A DNA stretch of 60,693 nucleotides from Gordonia effusa NBRC 100432 (GTDB taxonomy: Bacteria; Actinomycetota; Actinomycetes; Mycobacteriales; Mycobacteriaceae): the NCBI RefSeq assembly GCF_000241305.1, contig NZ_BAEH01000041.1:1-60693 (forward strand), read 5' to 3'. Shown here piece after piece: positions 1 to 8,732 of the stretch. The position numbers were made by a program, and so were the translations under genes. The number at the start of each line of letters is the position of its first letter. Within the stretch, counting starts at the first letter, position 1. Below the pieces are notes generated by a model. The model was not told where the DNA came from and ran no database searches. It was given only the letters and a program-made list of their open reading frames with translations.

Positions 1-633
1 CACCAACAACGCACCGATGATCTGGACACCTTGTGCGCAGGCCAGTCCCATCAATACCGCGAAGACCATCGACAGTGTCTGCATCGGAACCCCCGCCGCC
101 TGCGCGACCCGCGGATCTGAGCTGGCAAAAAGCAAGGGGCGGTAGATGATTGCCATGCCGATCAATACGACGACGGTGGTAATCGAGATAGCGGTCAGTC
201 CGGCGGTCCCGACGCTGACGACCTGCCCGGTCAGCAGTGCGAATCCGGTGCCGGTCCGTCCATAGAGCGTCATAAATAGCACGGCCAGGCCCAAGCCAAA
301 GGCCATGACGACGCCGATGACCGAATCTCGTTCGCGCGCACGGTTTCCCAGGAAGCCAAAGACGGCCGCGGCGATCACCGCGCCGATCACCCCGCCGACG
401 TTGACGCTCACTCCGATGAACAAAGCGGCCGCCGCGCCCGTGATCGACAATTCGCTCACGCCGTGTACCGCGAACGACATTTGCCGAGCCACGATGATCG
501 GTCCAAGGATGCCGCCGAGCAAGCCGAGTAGCGCGATGGCGAGCAGTGCCTGCTGCACAAAATCGCGGGAGAGAAGATCCATCGTCTGTTCGAAATTGCC
601 GAACTGGCTCATCTGCGCCGCTGCCAGCGTCAT
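1..633 (-). CDS. Zn/Mn-type ABC transporter permease (ABC-3 family), partial
   Basis: This is the membrane channel subunit of a high-affinity metal importer. Translating the minus strand from the ATG at 633 gives an open frame of 211 codons that runs off the window edge, so the C-terminus is missing. The protein is strongly hydrophobic with several Gly/Ala/Val-rich membrane segments, and a segment around residue 45 (ARQMSFAVHGVSEL) resembles ZnuB/MntB-type ABC-3 permeases. The ATG overlaps the TGA of the ATPase gene (ATGA), so permease, ATPase and binding protein form a translationally coupled operon transcribed leftward. The metal is inferred to be zinc from the Zur-like site upstream of the operon; manganese is not excluded. 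Confidence 0.85.
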   Translation of the reverse strand, partial: MTLAAAQMSQFGNFEQTMDLLSRDFVQQALLAIALLGLLGGILGPIIVARQMSFAVHGVSELSITGAAAALFIGVSVNVGGVIGAVIAAAVFGFLGNRARERDSVIGVVMAFGLGLAVLFMTLYGRTGTGFALLTGQVVSVGTAGLTAISITTVVVLIGMAIIYRPLLFASSDPRVAQAAGVPMQTLSMVFAVLMGLACAQGVQIIGALLV

Positions 634-1505
634 CGGAGTTCAGCCCGATGCGTGGTGCGCAGTAGGGTCGCCTGATTATGTCCGGTCAGCGGTTCGCCGG
701 TCAGGTCGTCGCAGTGATGCGAGTCCTCGCCGCCGATCACCAGCAACCGATCCTTCACGCGCACAACCTCAATGTCACGACCGTAGAGCGCCGAGAGCGT
801 CTCGCTGGTCATCACTTCGTCGGGCGGACCGACCATAAATCGGCCCGACGACGCGCCGTCCTCGCCGGCCGCACCGCCCACGAGGTACAGCACCCGGTCG
901 ACATACGGGAGGATCGGATTGATCTCATGGGTCACGAAAACCACCGCGGTGTTAGCCGAGCGGCGTCGAGCATCAATCAACTCGACCACCAGCTGCTGAT
1001 TGGCGGGGTCCAAACTCGACAACGGTTCGTCGCATAACAACAACGCGGGATCGCGTGTCAATGCCTGCGCCACGCGTAGCCGTTGCTGCTCGCCACCCGA
1101 AAGCAGGCCAAGCGGGGCGTCGGCGAAATGACGCGCGCCCACTTCGGCGAGTGCGTTGTCGACTAATTTTCGACGGCGGGCCCGACCGCGCCAGCCGATT
1201 CCCCAAGCGCTGCCGTCGACCCCGAAGCCGACCAAATCCCGGCCACGGATGGCCATCGGATCGGAGTCGTCGGCGTGCTGCTGGGGGATATAACCGATAG
1301 GTTCGGCGACGTCGAGCTCGCCGCCGGTCAGCCGAAGCTGACGTAGCAAGGTCCGTAGAAACGAGGTCTTACCCGAGCCGTTGGGCCCCAAGACAGCGAT
1401 GAACTCACCGGGCGCGATGTCCAGGTCGAGTTCACGCCACAACGTCCGCGATCCAAAGGCCAAGTGGCCGTTGCGAATCCGGACTACGGAGAGGGCTGAG
1501 CTCAC
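630..1505 (-). CDS. Metal ABC transporter ATP-binding protein
   Basis: This is the cytoplasmic ATPase that powers the adjacent metal permease. It carries a Walker A motif (GPNGSGKTS), the ABC signature LLSGGEQQR, Walker B (LLLCDEPLSSLD) and a switch histidine in VFVTHEI. I place the start at the GTG at 1505, which overlaps the TGA of the binding-protein gene (GTGA), giving 291 residues. An upstream in-frame start at 1550 would add 15 residues lying inside the previous gene and is less likely. The 3' end overlaps the permease start by 4 bp. Family assignment is secure; zinc rather than manganese as substrate is inferred. Confidence 0.9.
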   Translation of the reverse strand: MSSALSVVRIRNGHLAFGSRTLWRELDLDIAPGEFIAVLGPNGSGKTSFLRTLLRQLRLTGGELDVAEPIGYIPQQHADDSDPMAIRGRDLVGFGVDGSAWGIGWRGRARRRKLVDNALAEVGARHFADAPLGLLSGGEQQRLRVAQALTRDPALLLCDEPLSSLDPANQQLVVELIDARRRSANTAVVFVTHEINPILPYVDRVLYLVGGAAGEDGASSGRFMVGPPDEVMTSETLSALYGRDIEVVRVKDRLLVIGGEDSHHCDDLTGEPLTGHNQATLLRTTHRAELR

Positions 1506-2404
1506 GCCCCGACCGCTTTGGCGATGGCGTCGATCTGCGCCGTTTGCCACGCGACGTAGTCGGTGGTGCCGTCGGGCAGTGTTTCGGTGAGTTTCACGAC
1601 TGGAACATTAGTCTTCTGCGCGGTGGCGAGGATCGCTTCGGTCACCGAATCCACCGCCTGGGTGTTGTACAGCAGCGCGTGGACCTCGTGTCGGGTCAAC
1701 AGGTCCTCGAATGTCGCGCGATCGGCTGCCGACGGTGACTGCCCCTCTTCGACGGCGGCGGTGAAGCCGGCGGGCGCGGCGTCGACGAGCCCGGCGTCGG
1801 TGAGCAGGTAGGTGGCCAGGGGCTCGGTCTGCGCCACCTTGGTACCGCCCCGACTCTTCTTGATCGCGGCGAGTTTTGCCGTCAGGCCGTCGATACTCGA
1901 GTTGAATTTCTGCGCATTGGCGCGATACGCGCCGGCATTCTTCGCATCCTTCGCGGCGAGCGCCTCGGCGAGTTTGCCCGCTACCGTACGCACGACGGTG
2001 AGGTTGTAGAAGACGTGTTCATTCACCTCGCCTTCCTTCACGGCGCGTACCGACTCGGGCAACTGCTCGAAGGCGTTGATCACCGTGGCGTCGTCGGCCT
2101 TGGGGGCCGATTCCAGGTACTGGTCGTAATGTCCGCCATTGAGTAGAACGATGCCTGCGTCGGCGACCTTGGCGGTATCGCTCGGCGACGGTTCGAATTC
2201 GTGGGGATCGGCGCCCGGTGTGTTGAACAGGGTGGTCACCGCCGCGTGGTCGCCAGCGATGGCCGAAGCCACCGAACCCCACACGTCGGTCGACGTCACG
2301 ATGGTCGGTTCGCCGTTCGACGTCGAGTCGCCACCACCGCACGCGGTCAGGGCGAGGGTCGTCGAAGCCAGGATCGCGGTGATCGCCACCAGGGTGCGTC
2401 GCAC
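1502..2404 (-). CDS. Metal ABC transporter substrate-binding lipoprotein (ZnuA-like)
   Basis: This extracytoplasmic metal-binding lipoprotein is the first gene of the ABC operon. It has an N-terminal signal ending in a lipobox (LTAC, then a Gly-rich linker), a conserved histidine in GADPHEFEPS, a second metal-region segment NGGHYDQYLE, and NEHVFYN in the cluster A-I helical backbone region. The length of 300 residues is normal for the family. The GTG at 2404 is preceded by GGAGA at 6 nt, so I prefer it to the longer frame from 2446, whose extension would run through the likely regulatory site. A long histidine-rich loop as in E. coli ZnuA is absent. Confidence 0.88.
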   Translation of the reverse strand: MRRTLVAITAILASTTLALTACGGGDSTSNGEPTIVTSTDVWGSVASAIAGDHAAVTTLFNTPGADPHEFEPSPSDTAKVADAGIVLLNGGHYDQYLESAPKADDATVINAFEQLPESVRAVKEGEVNEHVFYNLTVVRTVAGKLAEALAAKDAKNAGAYRANAQKFNSSIDGLTAKLAAIKKSRGGTKVAQTEPLATYLLTDAGLVDAAPAGFTAAVEEGQSPSAADRATFEDLLTRHEVHALLYNTQAVDSVTEAILATAQKTNVPVVKLTETLPDGTTDYVAWQTAQIDAIAKAVGA

Positions 2405-2426
2405 TGTGTCTCCATCGTTGTCGCAA

Positions 2427-2441
2427 ATGAAAATCGTTACC
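2427..2441. promoter_or_regulatory. Possible Zur-type operator of the metal ABC operon
   Basis: The sequence ATGAAAATCGTTACC lies 23-37 nt upstream of the binding-protein start. Its left half, TGAAAATC, matches the left half of actinobacterial Zur boxes (consensus near TGAAAATNATTTTCA); the right half is degenerate. The position just upstream of the RBS fits repression by a zinc regulator. It was identified by eye only. Confidence 0.4.
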
Positions 2442-2484
2442 GACAACTGTAGACGAGTTCGGCGCGACGCGAAAATTGAGCGGT

Positions 2485-3045
2485 TTAGAGCACGGGCAAC
2501 ACGAAAGCGCGGAGCAGTTGTTCTTCAGCTGCCGGAGATTCACCGGGACTTGTCAGCAGCGAGACAATCACCCGGACCAGCCATTGAGCACGTAGATGAC
2601 CGTTCGGTGTGCTCGACGATCCGCCGAGGAAGTCGGCGACTAGGTGCTCGACCGCTGGTGAGATAAGCGCGAGGTCGGTTGCGGTACCCGCAGCATCGGG
2701 GGTGAACCAGGCGAGCAATGCCGGATTCGCGCGCACCCCGGCCAGTGCTGTGGTGATTGCGACGATGACTCGCTCGTCGCCGACCGCCTCGCCGACCGCG
2801 TCGGCGACTTGGCGTGCGACCTGCCGCGAGACGCGGTCGACATACGCGAGCTGCAATGCTTCGCGGCTGGGGAAGTAGCGATACAGCGTTGCCCGCGAAC
2901 AGCCGACGGCGGTGGCTACCTGCCGCATGGTCACGGCATTGACGCCGTCGTCGACGAATAGCCGTTCGGCGATATCGAGGATGCGGCCGGCCGCGAGTTC
3001 GGCGCGCTCGCCCGCGAGCCAGTCCGATCGCTCTGTGGAGGTCAT
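2485..3045 (-). CDS. TetR-family transcriptional regulator
   Basis: A TetR repressor of 186 residues. The N-terminal HTH is clear: ILDIAERLFVDDGVNAVTMR, then VATAVGCSRATLYRYFPSRE around residues 25-65, the classical TetR recognition helix. The C-terminal ligand domain is unassigned. The start is the ATG at 3045, which overlaps the TGA of the cytochrome P450 gene (ATGA); the longer frame to 3207 would read through that gene in another frame. Co-transcription behind the P450 and the perfect palindrome in the P450 promoter suggest that the protein represses its own operon until the P450 substrate or product binds. The substrate is unknown. Confidence 0.88.
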   Translation of the reverse strand: MTSTERSDWLAGERAELAAGRILDIAERLFVDDGVNAVTMRQVATAVGCSRATLYRYFPSREALQLAYVDRVSRQVARQVADAVGEAVGDERVIVAITTALAGVRANPALLAWFTPDAAGTATDLALISPAVEHLVADFLGGSSSTPNGHLRAQWLVRVIVSLLTSPGESPAAEEQLLRAFVLPVL

Positions 3046-4298
3046 CGCTTTCCGTTGGGGTAGAACGGCACGTACAGCGGGCGTCGAACATAGTTGCCGT
3101 CCGCCCATTCGATCGAATCGGAGTCGACGGCGAAATACGGAAATCGGGCCAGTACCTCGGTCAACGCGACGCGCGCCTGCATCCGGGCGGCGGCTGCTCC
3201 GAGACAATGGTGGTTGCCGTGGCTGAAGGTCATGATGTTTCGCGGACGTCGGGTGACGTCGAGGTGTTCGGCGTCGTCGCCGAACCAGTCCGGATCACGA
3301 TTCGCCGAGCCGTAACAGAGCAGCACTTTGCTGTCGGCGGGGATGGTGACCGGCCCCGCTGGAGTGTCGGGGTAGACGACGTCGCGGGTGGTAGTGCGGG
3401 CGAGCCCCTGGACGGGTGAGGTCAGCCGGAGGAGTTCGTCGATCGCACCGCCGAGGAGGTCGGGATCGTCGAGCAGGAGTTGCCGCTGCTGCGGATATCG
3501 ATGCAGCAGGTCGACGCTGCCGCCGAGCATGCCGGTGGTGGTGTCGTTGCCGCCGGCGACCATCGTGAAGGTGAACGCCAAGATGGACAACATGCCCGAT
3601 GGGTCGGCGGGATCGTCGGCAAGGCCCGCGGAGACGAGCTGGGACACGGTGTCCTCGCCCGGATTGTCTTTACGAAACGCGACGAGTTCGCCGAAGTAGG
3701 CGAGTAGTTCCATCGTCGCCTCACCGGCGGTACCGATGGCGTCGGCAAGGCCGCCGGTACCCGACGTCGCGCCGACGATGGATTGGGTCCAGCCGTCGAA
3801 TCGTCCCCAATCCTCTTCTGGCACACCAAGATAATGCGCAACCACCATAGACGGTAGTGGTTTGAAGAGTTCCCCGACGATGTCGGCGGGTCCGTCGGAA
3901 TCGAGGGCCGATAGGCGCGTCACGACGAATTCGCGCACCTTGGGTTCGATCTCGCTGACCTGTCGCGGGGTGAATCCACGAGCGACGAGTTTGCGGAATT
4001 GCGTGTGCTTGGGCGGGTCGAGCATGACCATCGGGGGATTGTCGGCCATGCCGATCGCTTCAATCTCGCCGCGGACCACGGTCAGGCCCTGCGCCGAGGA
4101 AAAAGTTGCCGGGTCATCGGCCGCGGCGAGGACATCCGCGTGCCGGGTGAGCACCCAGAAATCGTCGGAATCATCGTTGCCGTCGACATGATGGATTGGA
4201 TCGTGTGCACGCAGATTCGCATACATCGGAAACGGATCGCGCCAGGTCTGCGCGGACCGGAGGGTGTAGCCGGCATCGTGCGACAGATCTAAGGTCAT
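3042..4298 (-). CDS. Cytochrome P450
   Basis: A soluble bacterial class I P450 that would take electrons from a ferredoxin and reductase, neither of which is encoded nearby. The heme-thiolate signature FSHGNHHCLG has its Cys near residue 365. The I-helix oxygen-activation motif AGGNDTTTG and the K-helix ExxR (ELLR) are present, and the 418-residue length is typical. The start is the ATG at 4298, which sits 6 nt after a CACTAT -10 with a TTGACA -35 at 17-bp spacing; this predicts a leaderless mRNA. The alternative GTG at 4316 lies inside the palindromic operator and is less likely. The overlapping downstream TetR gene suggests an inducible catabolic or tailoring role. Confidence 0.9.
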   Translation of the reverse strand: MTLDLSHDAGYTLRSAQTWRDPFPMYANLRAHDPIHHVDGNDDSDDFWVLTRHADVLAAADDPATFSSAQGLTVVRGEIEAIGMADNPPMVMLDPPKHTQFRKLVARGFTPRQVSEIEPKVREFVVTRLSALDSDGPADIVGELFKPLPSMVVAHYLGVPEEDWGRFDGWTQSIVGATSGTGGLADAIGTAGEATMELLAYFGELVAFRKDNPGEDTVSQLVSAGLADDPADPSGMLSILAFTFTMVAGGNDTTTGMLGGSVDLLHRYPQQRQLLLDDPDLLGGAIDELLRLTSPVQGLARTTTRDVVYPDTPAGPVTIPADSKVLLCYGSANRDPDWFGDDAEHLDVTRRPRNIMTFSHGNHHCLGAAAARMQARVALTEVLARFPYFAVDSDSIEWADGNYVRRPLYVPFYPNGKR

Positions 4299-4304
4299 GT
4301 ATGG

Positions 4305-4333
4305 ATAGTGAGACACTTTGATGAAAGTGTCAA
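4305..4333 (-). promoter_or_regulatory. P450-tetR promoter with perfect TetR-type operator
   Basis: Read on the minus strand, TTGACA (4333-4328), a 17-nt spacer and CACTAT (4310-4305) form a near-canonical promoter. The spacer and part of the -35 are covered by the perfect inverted repeat GACACTTTGATGAAAGTGTC (4312-4331; two 8-bp arms, 4-bp centre), a standard size for a TetR operator. A bound dimer would block RNA polymerase. That the adjacent TetR protein is the one that binds is inferred. Confidence 0.7.
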
Positions 4334-4386
4334 GCGTGGCGCCGACGCCATGATTAGCGCGCGTGGAGCGTGGCTACTCTGGACCC

Positions 4387-5712
4387 ATGTCCCTTCCCGC
4401 CCGACCGCGTCGCGTCGCGCTGATCTCGGTGCACACCTCACCGTTGGCGCAGCCGGGGATGGGCGATGCGGGTGGGCTGAACGTGTATGTCGCCCAGACC
4501 GCGCAGCGGCTGGCCAAACATGGCATCGAGGTGGAGATCTTCACCCGCGCGACGTCGTCGACGCAGCCGCCGATCGAATATCCGCAGCCCGGTGTGCTGG
4601 TGCGCAATATCGCGGCCGGGCCGTATGAAGGACTCGACAAGCGAGACCTTCCCGCCCAACTCTGTGCGTTCGCCGCCGGTGTGCAGCGAGCCGAGGCCAC
4701 CCAGCGTCCCGGATATTACGACCTCGTACATTCGCATTATTGGCTGTCCGGCCAGGTCGGTTGGCTGGTCCGCGATCGGTGGGGAGTGCCGCTGGTGCAT
4801 ACCGCTCACACCCTGGCCGCGGTGAAGAACGCGTCCCTAGCGGAGGGCGATACCGCCGAACCGATGCTTCGGGTAATCGGTGAGCAGCAGGTCATCGACG
4901 AGGCCGATCGGTTGGTTGCCAACACGGAAACCGAAGCGTCGCAACTTGTTTCGCTGTACCACGCGGATCCGTCGCGAATCGACGTCGTGACTCCGGGAGC
5001 CGACCTGGATTGCTATTCGCCGGGATCGCGCGAAGCCGCGCGGGCCGCGTTGGGTATCGCGGCGGACGAGACCGTGGTGACCTTCGTCGGACGTATCCAA
5101 CCGCTCAAGGCGCCCGATGTGCTGCTGTCGGCTGCCGCGCCGATCATCGCGGCCGCGGGTCGTGGTGAGCGACCGAAGTTACGCGTGCTTGTCGTCGGCG
5201 GGCCGTCGGGCAGTGGTTTGGAGAAGCCGACCGCGCTTATCGACCTCGCTGCCCAGTTGGGTATCGCCGACGCCGTGACCTTCTTGCCGCCGCAACCACC
5301 GTCGGCGCTGACCAATGTCTACCGCGCCTCGGATGTTGTTGCGGTGCCGAGTTATTCGGAAAGTTTCGGCCTGGTGGCAATCGAGGCTCAGGCGTGTGGG
5401 ATCCCGGTGATCGCGGCCGACGTCGGCGGATTGGGCGTAGCCGTCGACAATGGCCGTACCGGGGTCCTGGTCGCTGGCCATGCGATCGGGGATTGGACCA
5501 ACGCGCTGGAGAAGTTGCTCGACCAGCCGGCTGAACGTGCCGAGATGGGGCACGCTGCTCATAAGCATGCGCAACAGTTCTCGTGGGATCACACCGCGGA
5601 TCAATTGTTGGACAGCTACGCCAGTGCGATGCGCAGTTTTGCCGCCGCGCATGGGACTGAGCGCAGTCGCCGACGTTGGCTACGGCGTCGGCTCACGCGG
5701 GCCAGCGTGTGA
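4387..5712 (+). CDS. mshA: D-inositol-3-phosphate glycosyltransferase MshA (mycothiol synthesis)
   Basis: The first committed enzyme of mycothiol synthesis: it transfers GlcNAc from UDP-GlcNAc to 1L-myo-inositol-1-phosphate. The GT-B fold is recognisable from N-terminal [55 protein letters not shown] and the nucleotide-sugar-binding segment [20 protein letters not shown], all close to mycobacterial MshA. I use the ATG at 4387, 6 nt after TACTCT (4375-4380), an arrangement that predicts a leaderless transcript; a GTG at 4363 would add 8 residues. A YbjN gene follows, as in the Rv0486-Rv0487 order. Expected length is 441 residues. Confidence 0.93.
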   Translation: MSLPARPRRVALISVHTSPLAQPGMGDAGGLNVYVAQTAQRLAKHGIEVEIFTRATSSTQPPIEYPQPGVLVRNIAAGPYEGLDKRDLPAQLCAFAAGVQRAEATQRPGYYDLVHSHYWLSGQVGWLVRDRWGVPLVHTAHTLAAVKNASLAEGDTAEPMLRVIGEQQVIDEADRLVANTETEASQLVSLYHADPSRIDVVTPGADLDCYSPGSREAARAALGIAADETVVTFVGRIQPLKAPDVLLSAAAPIIAAAGRGERPKLRVLVVGGPSGSGLEKPTALIDLAAQLGIADAVTFLPPQPPSALTNVYRASDVVAVPSYSESFGLVAIEAQACGIPVIAADVGGLGVAVDNGRTGVLVAGHAIGDWTNALEKLLDQPAERAEMGHAAHKHAQQFSWDHTADQLLDSYASAMRSFAAAHGTERSRRRWLRRRLTRASV

Positions 5713-5747
5713 GGTAAACCCGCGAAACTGATTGGGAGACAACTGTT

Positions 5748-6293
5748 ATGGCGTCGACTATCGAAAATCTCGTAATGATCCTCGATGACCGGGGGATCGA
5801 CTACGCGCGAAAAGGATCGGGTGACGGCAAAGCCGACCACGTCGTGCTCGAACTCCCCGGCGAGCGAAAGCTCAAGACAACCGTTTTGCTAACCGCGGGT
5901 GTGCATGGCGTGCGCGTCGAAGCGTTCGTCTGTCGGCATGCCGACGAGAATTTCGAGGGCGTGTTCCGCTACTTGCTCAAACGCAACCGTCGGCTCTACG
6001 GGGTGGCCTACACGATCGACAACGTCGGTGACATCTACCTGGTTGGGCAGATATCCGAGGATGCGTTGACCGCGGACGAGATCGACCGCGTGCTGGGCCA
6101 GGTCCTGGAAGCGGCCGACGGAGACTTCAATCCGTTGCTGGAGTTGGGTTTTCATACTTCGATTCGCCGCGAGTGGGCGTGGCGGTCGTCGCGGGGGGAG
6201 CCGCTGCATAACTTGAAGGCGTTCGAGCACCTCATCGACAAGGAAACGATGCCGGCGAAGGGTGAGCCGGTGCCAGAAATGTACCGATCGTGA
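5748..6293 (+). CDS. YbjN-domain protein (Rv0487-like)
   Basis: A 181-residue cytoplasmic protein of the YbjN family, which has a type III secretion chaperone-like fold and no assigned reaction in actinobacteria. Recognisable pieces are VFRYLLKRNRRLYGVAYTID and the conserved tail with KAFEHLIDKE. The start ATG is preceded by GGGAG. It lies 35 bp after mshA, the same neighbour as in mycobacteria, and is probably co-transcribed. A link to mycothiol metabolism is only contextual. Confidence 0.8.
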   Translation: MASTIENLVMILDDRGIDYARKGSGDGKADHVVLELPGERKLKTTVLLTAGVHGVRVEAFVCRHADENFEGVFRYLLKRNRRLYGVAYTIDNVGDIYLVGQISEDALTADEIDRVLGQVLEAADGDFNPLLELGFHTSIRREWAWRSSRGEPLHNLKAFEHLIDKETMPAKGEPVPEMYRS

Positions 6294-6346
6294 TCTGACT
6301 CTCCTAACGAGTATTGATAGGATCGCTGCAGTCAACTGGAGGTGTC

Positions 6347-7957
6347 ATGAGTTTTCGCAGTCCCTATCCCGACGTCGAGATTCCCAACGTCAGTGTCTAC
6401 GAGTACCTGTTCGGCAATATCGCGGAGGGTGATCTCGATCGCGTCGCGCTGATCGACCCGAAAGCTGGCGACGGCGGCGGCAAGACCACCTACCGGCAAT
6501 TGATCGGCCAGATCGATGCCGCCGCAGGAGCGTTGGCGGCCAAGGGGATTGGCGTCGGCGACGTGGTGGGGCTGCTCTCGCCGAACATCCCGGCGTTCGC
6601 CACCGTGTTCCACGGCATCCTGCGTGCCGGGGCGTCGGCGACCACGATCAACGCGCTGTTCACCGCCAACGAGATCGCCAAACAGCTGCGTGACTCCAAA
6701 GCCATTGCGCTGGTGACGATTTCGCCGATGTACGCACAGGCCGCCGAAGCTGCCAAAGAGGTCGGCATCGCCGACGAGAACCTGATCGTCCTCGACGGTG
6801 AGGGGCTGGCAGCGTCCGGACACCCCAATGCGGCCGATCTGCTGGGACCCAATCATCCTGCGCCGCAAGTGGATTTCGACCCGGCCACGCATATCGCGGC
6901 ATTGCCGTATAGCTCGGGTACCACCGGCAACCCCAAAGGTGTGATGCTCAGTCATACCAACTTGGTTGCCAACGTCGCGCAGATCCGTGAGCTGCAAGGG
7001 ATGAAGCCCGACGACGTGATCATCGCGGTGCTGCCGTTCTTTCATATTTACGGCATGACGGTCCTGCTCAACGCGGCGCTGCGAGCGCGGGCCAGCCTCG
7101 TCATCATGCCGCGGTTCGACCTTGTCGAATTCTTGGAGAATATCCAAAACTTCAAGGTCACCAATGCCTACATCGCGCCGCCGGTCGCTGTCGCGCTGGC
7201 GAAGCACCCCGTCATCGACAATTACGATCTGTCGTCGCTGACGGTGATGATGTCGGGCGCCGCACCGCTCGACGACGAACTCGGCAAGGCCGTCGCCAAG
7301 CGACTCGACCTGCATATGCTGCAGGGCTACGGCATGAGTGAACTCTCGCCGGTCAGTCACCTCATTCCGCATGACATGTCGGTGCTCGGGTTGCCGGAGC
7401 CGCCACTGTCGTCGACCGGCTGGGCCATTCCGAATACTGAGAACAAGGTCGTAGATCCGGCGACCGGCGAAGATTTGGCGTTACCGACCGAGGGACTGTC
7501 CGAGCCCGGCGAGTTGTGGGTCAAGGGCCCCAACGTGATGCTCGGTTACCTGGGAAATGACCAGGCGACCGCGGACACCATCGACGCCGACGGCTACCTG
7601 CATACCGGTGACCTCGCGCAGGTCGATCCGACCGGCTGCGTGTTCATCGTCGACCGGCTCAAAGAGCTGATCAAGTACAAGGGCTACCAGGTGCCGCCGG
7701 CCGAATTGGAAGCGCTACTGCTGACCAATCCGAAGATCGCCGATGCCGCCGTGATCGGTGCGAACGACGCCGATGGCGAGGAGGTGCCCAAGGCGTTCGT
7801 CGTGGCACAGCCCGGTGCGGAACTGACCGCCGACGAGGTCATCGGCTTCGTCGCCGAGAAAGTGGCACCGCACAAGAAGGTTCGTATCGTCGAGTTCATC
7901 GAAGCGATTCCCAAGTCGGCATCGGGCAAGATCCTGCGCAAGGATCTGCGCAAGTAG
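6347..7957 (+). CDS. Acyl-CoA synthetase, 4-coumarate-CoA ligase-like (ANL superfamily)
   Basis: An AMP-forming acid:CoA ligase of 536 residues. Seen in order: the P-loop-like A3 motif YSSGTTGNPKGVMLSH, YGMSELSP, GELWVKGPNVMLGYL, YLHTGD, IKYKGYQVPPAELE and the C-terminal PKSASGKILRKDLR, whose lysine activates the carboxylate. These fit 4CL/luciferase-like ligases of aryl- or medium-chain acids; the exact substrate cannot be read from the sequence. The ATG at 6347 has an excellent GGAGGT 4-5 nt upstream, so the in-frame ATG at 6314 is not used. It interrupts the usual mshA-gpmA neighbourhood, so it is probably lineage-specific. Confidence 0.88.
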   Translation: MSFRSPYPDVEIPNVSVYEYLFGNIAEGDLDRVALIDPKAGDGGGKTTYRQLIGQIDAAAGALAAKGIGVGDVVGLLSPNIPAFATVFHGILRAGASATTINALFTANEIAKQLRDSKAIALVTISPMYAQAAEAAKEVGIADENLIVLDGEGLAASGHPNAADLLGPNHPAPQVDFDPATHIAALPYSSGTTGNPKGVMLSHTNLVANVAQIRELQGMKPDDVIIAVLPFFHIYGMTVLLNAALRARASLVIMPRFDLVEFLENIQNFKVTNAYIAPPVAVALAKHPVIDNYDLSSLTVMMSGAAPLDDELGKAVAKRLDLHMLQGYGMSELSPVSHLIPHDMSVLGLPEPPLSSTGWAIPNTENKVVDPATGEDLALPTEGLSEPGELWVKGPNVMLGYLGNDQATADTIDADGYLHTGDLAQVDPTGCVFIVDRLKELIKYKGYQVPPAELEALLLTNPKIADAAVIGANDADGEEVPKAFVVAQPGAELTADEVIGFVAEKVAPHKKVRIVEFIEAIPKSASGKILRKDLRK

Positions 7958-7966
7958 GGAACTGAT

Positions 7967-8041
7967 CTGCTGGAACTGTCCCCCTCACGGGAGTAGGCGC
8001 TATATCGCCGGCCGCGCTCGTGATGGGGACAGTTCCAGCAG
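7967..8041. repeat. Long perfect inverted repeat (17-bp arms, 41-nt loop)
   Basis: The left arm CTGCTGGAACTGTCCCC (7967-7983) is exactly complementary to the right arm GGGGACAGTTCCAGCAG (8025-8041). The 41-nt loop contains a GC-rich self-complementary stretch. It sits 9 bp after the acyl-CoA ligase stop and 18 bp before the DUF1361 start, and no U-tract follows, so a simple intrinsic terminator is not obvious. A second element of the same architecture lies at 48765-48843. In both cases AGTAGGG follows or overlaps the right arm, as if they share an origin. Confidence 0.85.
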
Positions 8042-8059
8042 TAGGGCACACTTGGTCGG

Positions 8060-8719
8060 ATGACCATTCACCGAGCGGTTCTGGGTTTGTCGCTGCTGGC
8101 GACCACTGCGCTGACTGTCGTCCTGGGGATCACCGATCCCGCGACGCCGCTGTATTACCCGAGCCGATTTCTCATTTGGAATCTTTTCCTCGCCTGGATA
8201 CCGATATTCTTCGCGGTCGGATTCGCGACGGTCCGCTCGCGCGGTTGGCTGATTCCACTTGGCTTGGGCTGGTTGGCATTTCTGCCGAATTCGCCCTACC
8301 TGGTCACCGACCTCGTCCACCTGCGTGAGGGCTATGACCTGTGGCGGCATGTGCTGCAGTACGGATTCGCCGCATGGACCGGGATCATCCTCGGGGTGGT
8401 GTCGATGTTGTTGGTACATCGACGGGTGGCACGGGAATTCGGGCCGGTCGCGGGCTGGGGCACCGTGGTCGTATCGGTTGGACTGTGTGCGGTCGGCGTG
8501 GTGATAGGGCGCTTTCAGCGGTGGAATTCGTGGGATCTGGTGACCCGGCCGAATTCGGTTGTCGCACAGACGATGGACTGGGTGAGGTCGCCATTCGCGC
8601 ATGTCCAGTCGACCGGCGTCGCGGTGGCGGTGGCTTGTTTCTTCGGATTAGCGTATCTGACGATCTGGGCGCTGGCGTCGTCGGACGGCAGTGGGCGCGG
8701 CAAGCAAATCGAATTATGA
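8060..8719 (+). CDS. DUF1361 integral membrane protein
   Basis: A 219-residue multi-spanning membrane protein with about six hydrophobic segments. The DUF1361 hallmark [15 protein letters not shown] occurs around residues 74-88, followed by the [11 protein letters not shown] segment also characteristic of the family. The function is unknown. The ATG at 8060 is the first start after the inverted repeat. It lies just ahead of gpmA, whose ATG is inside or near its 3' end (13 bp gap), so the two may be co-transcribed. Confidence 0.8.
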   Translation: MTIHRAVLGLSLLATTALTVVLGITDPATPLYYPSRFLIWNLFLAWIPIFFAVGFATVRSRGWLIPLGLGWLAFLPNSPYLVTDLVHLREGYDLWRHVLQYGFAAWTGIILGVVSMLLVHRRVAREFGPVAGWGTVVVSVGLCAVGVVIGRFQRWNSWDLVTRPNSVVAQTMDWVRSPFAHVQSTGVAVAVACFFGLAYLTIWALASSDGSGRGKQIEL

Positions 8720-8732
8720 GAAACTACTGGCC

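Noticed and set aside
6332..7372. A 346-codon minus-strand frame inside the acyl-CoA ligase gene
   Set aside because: Low-complexity antisense translation opposite conserved ANL motifs; no RBS or domain.
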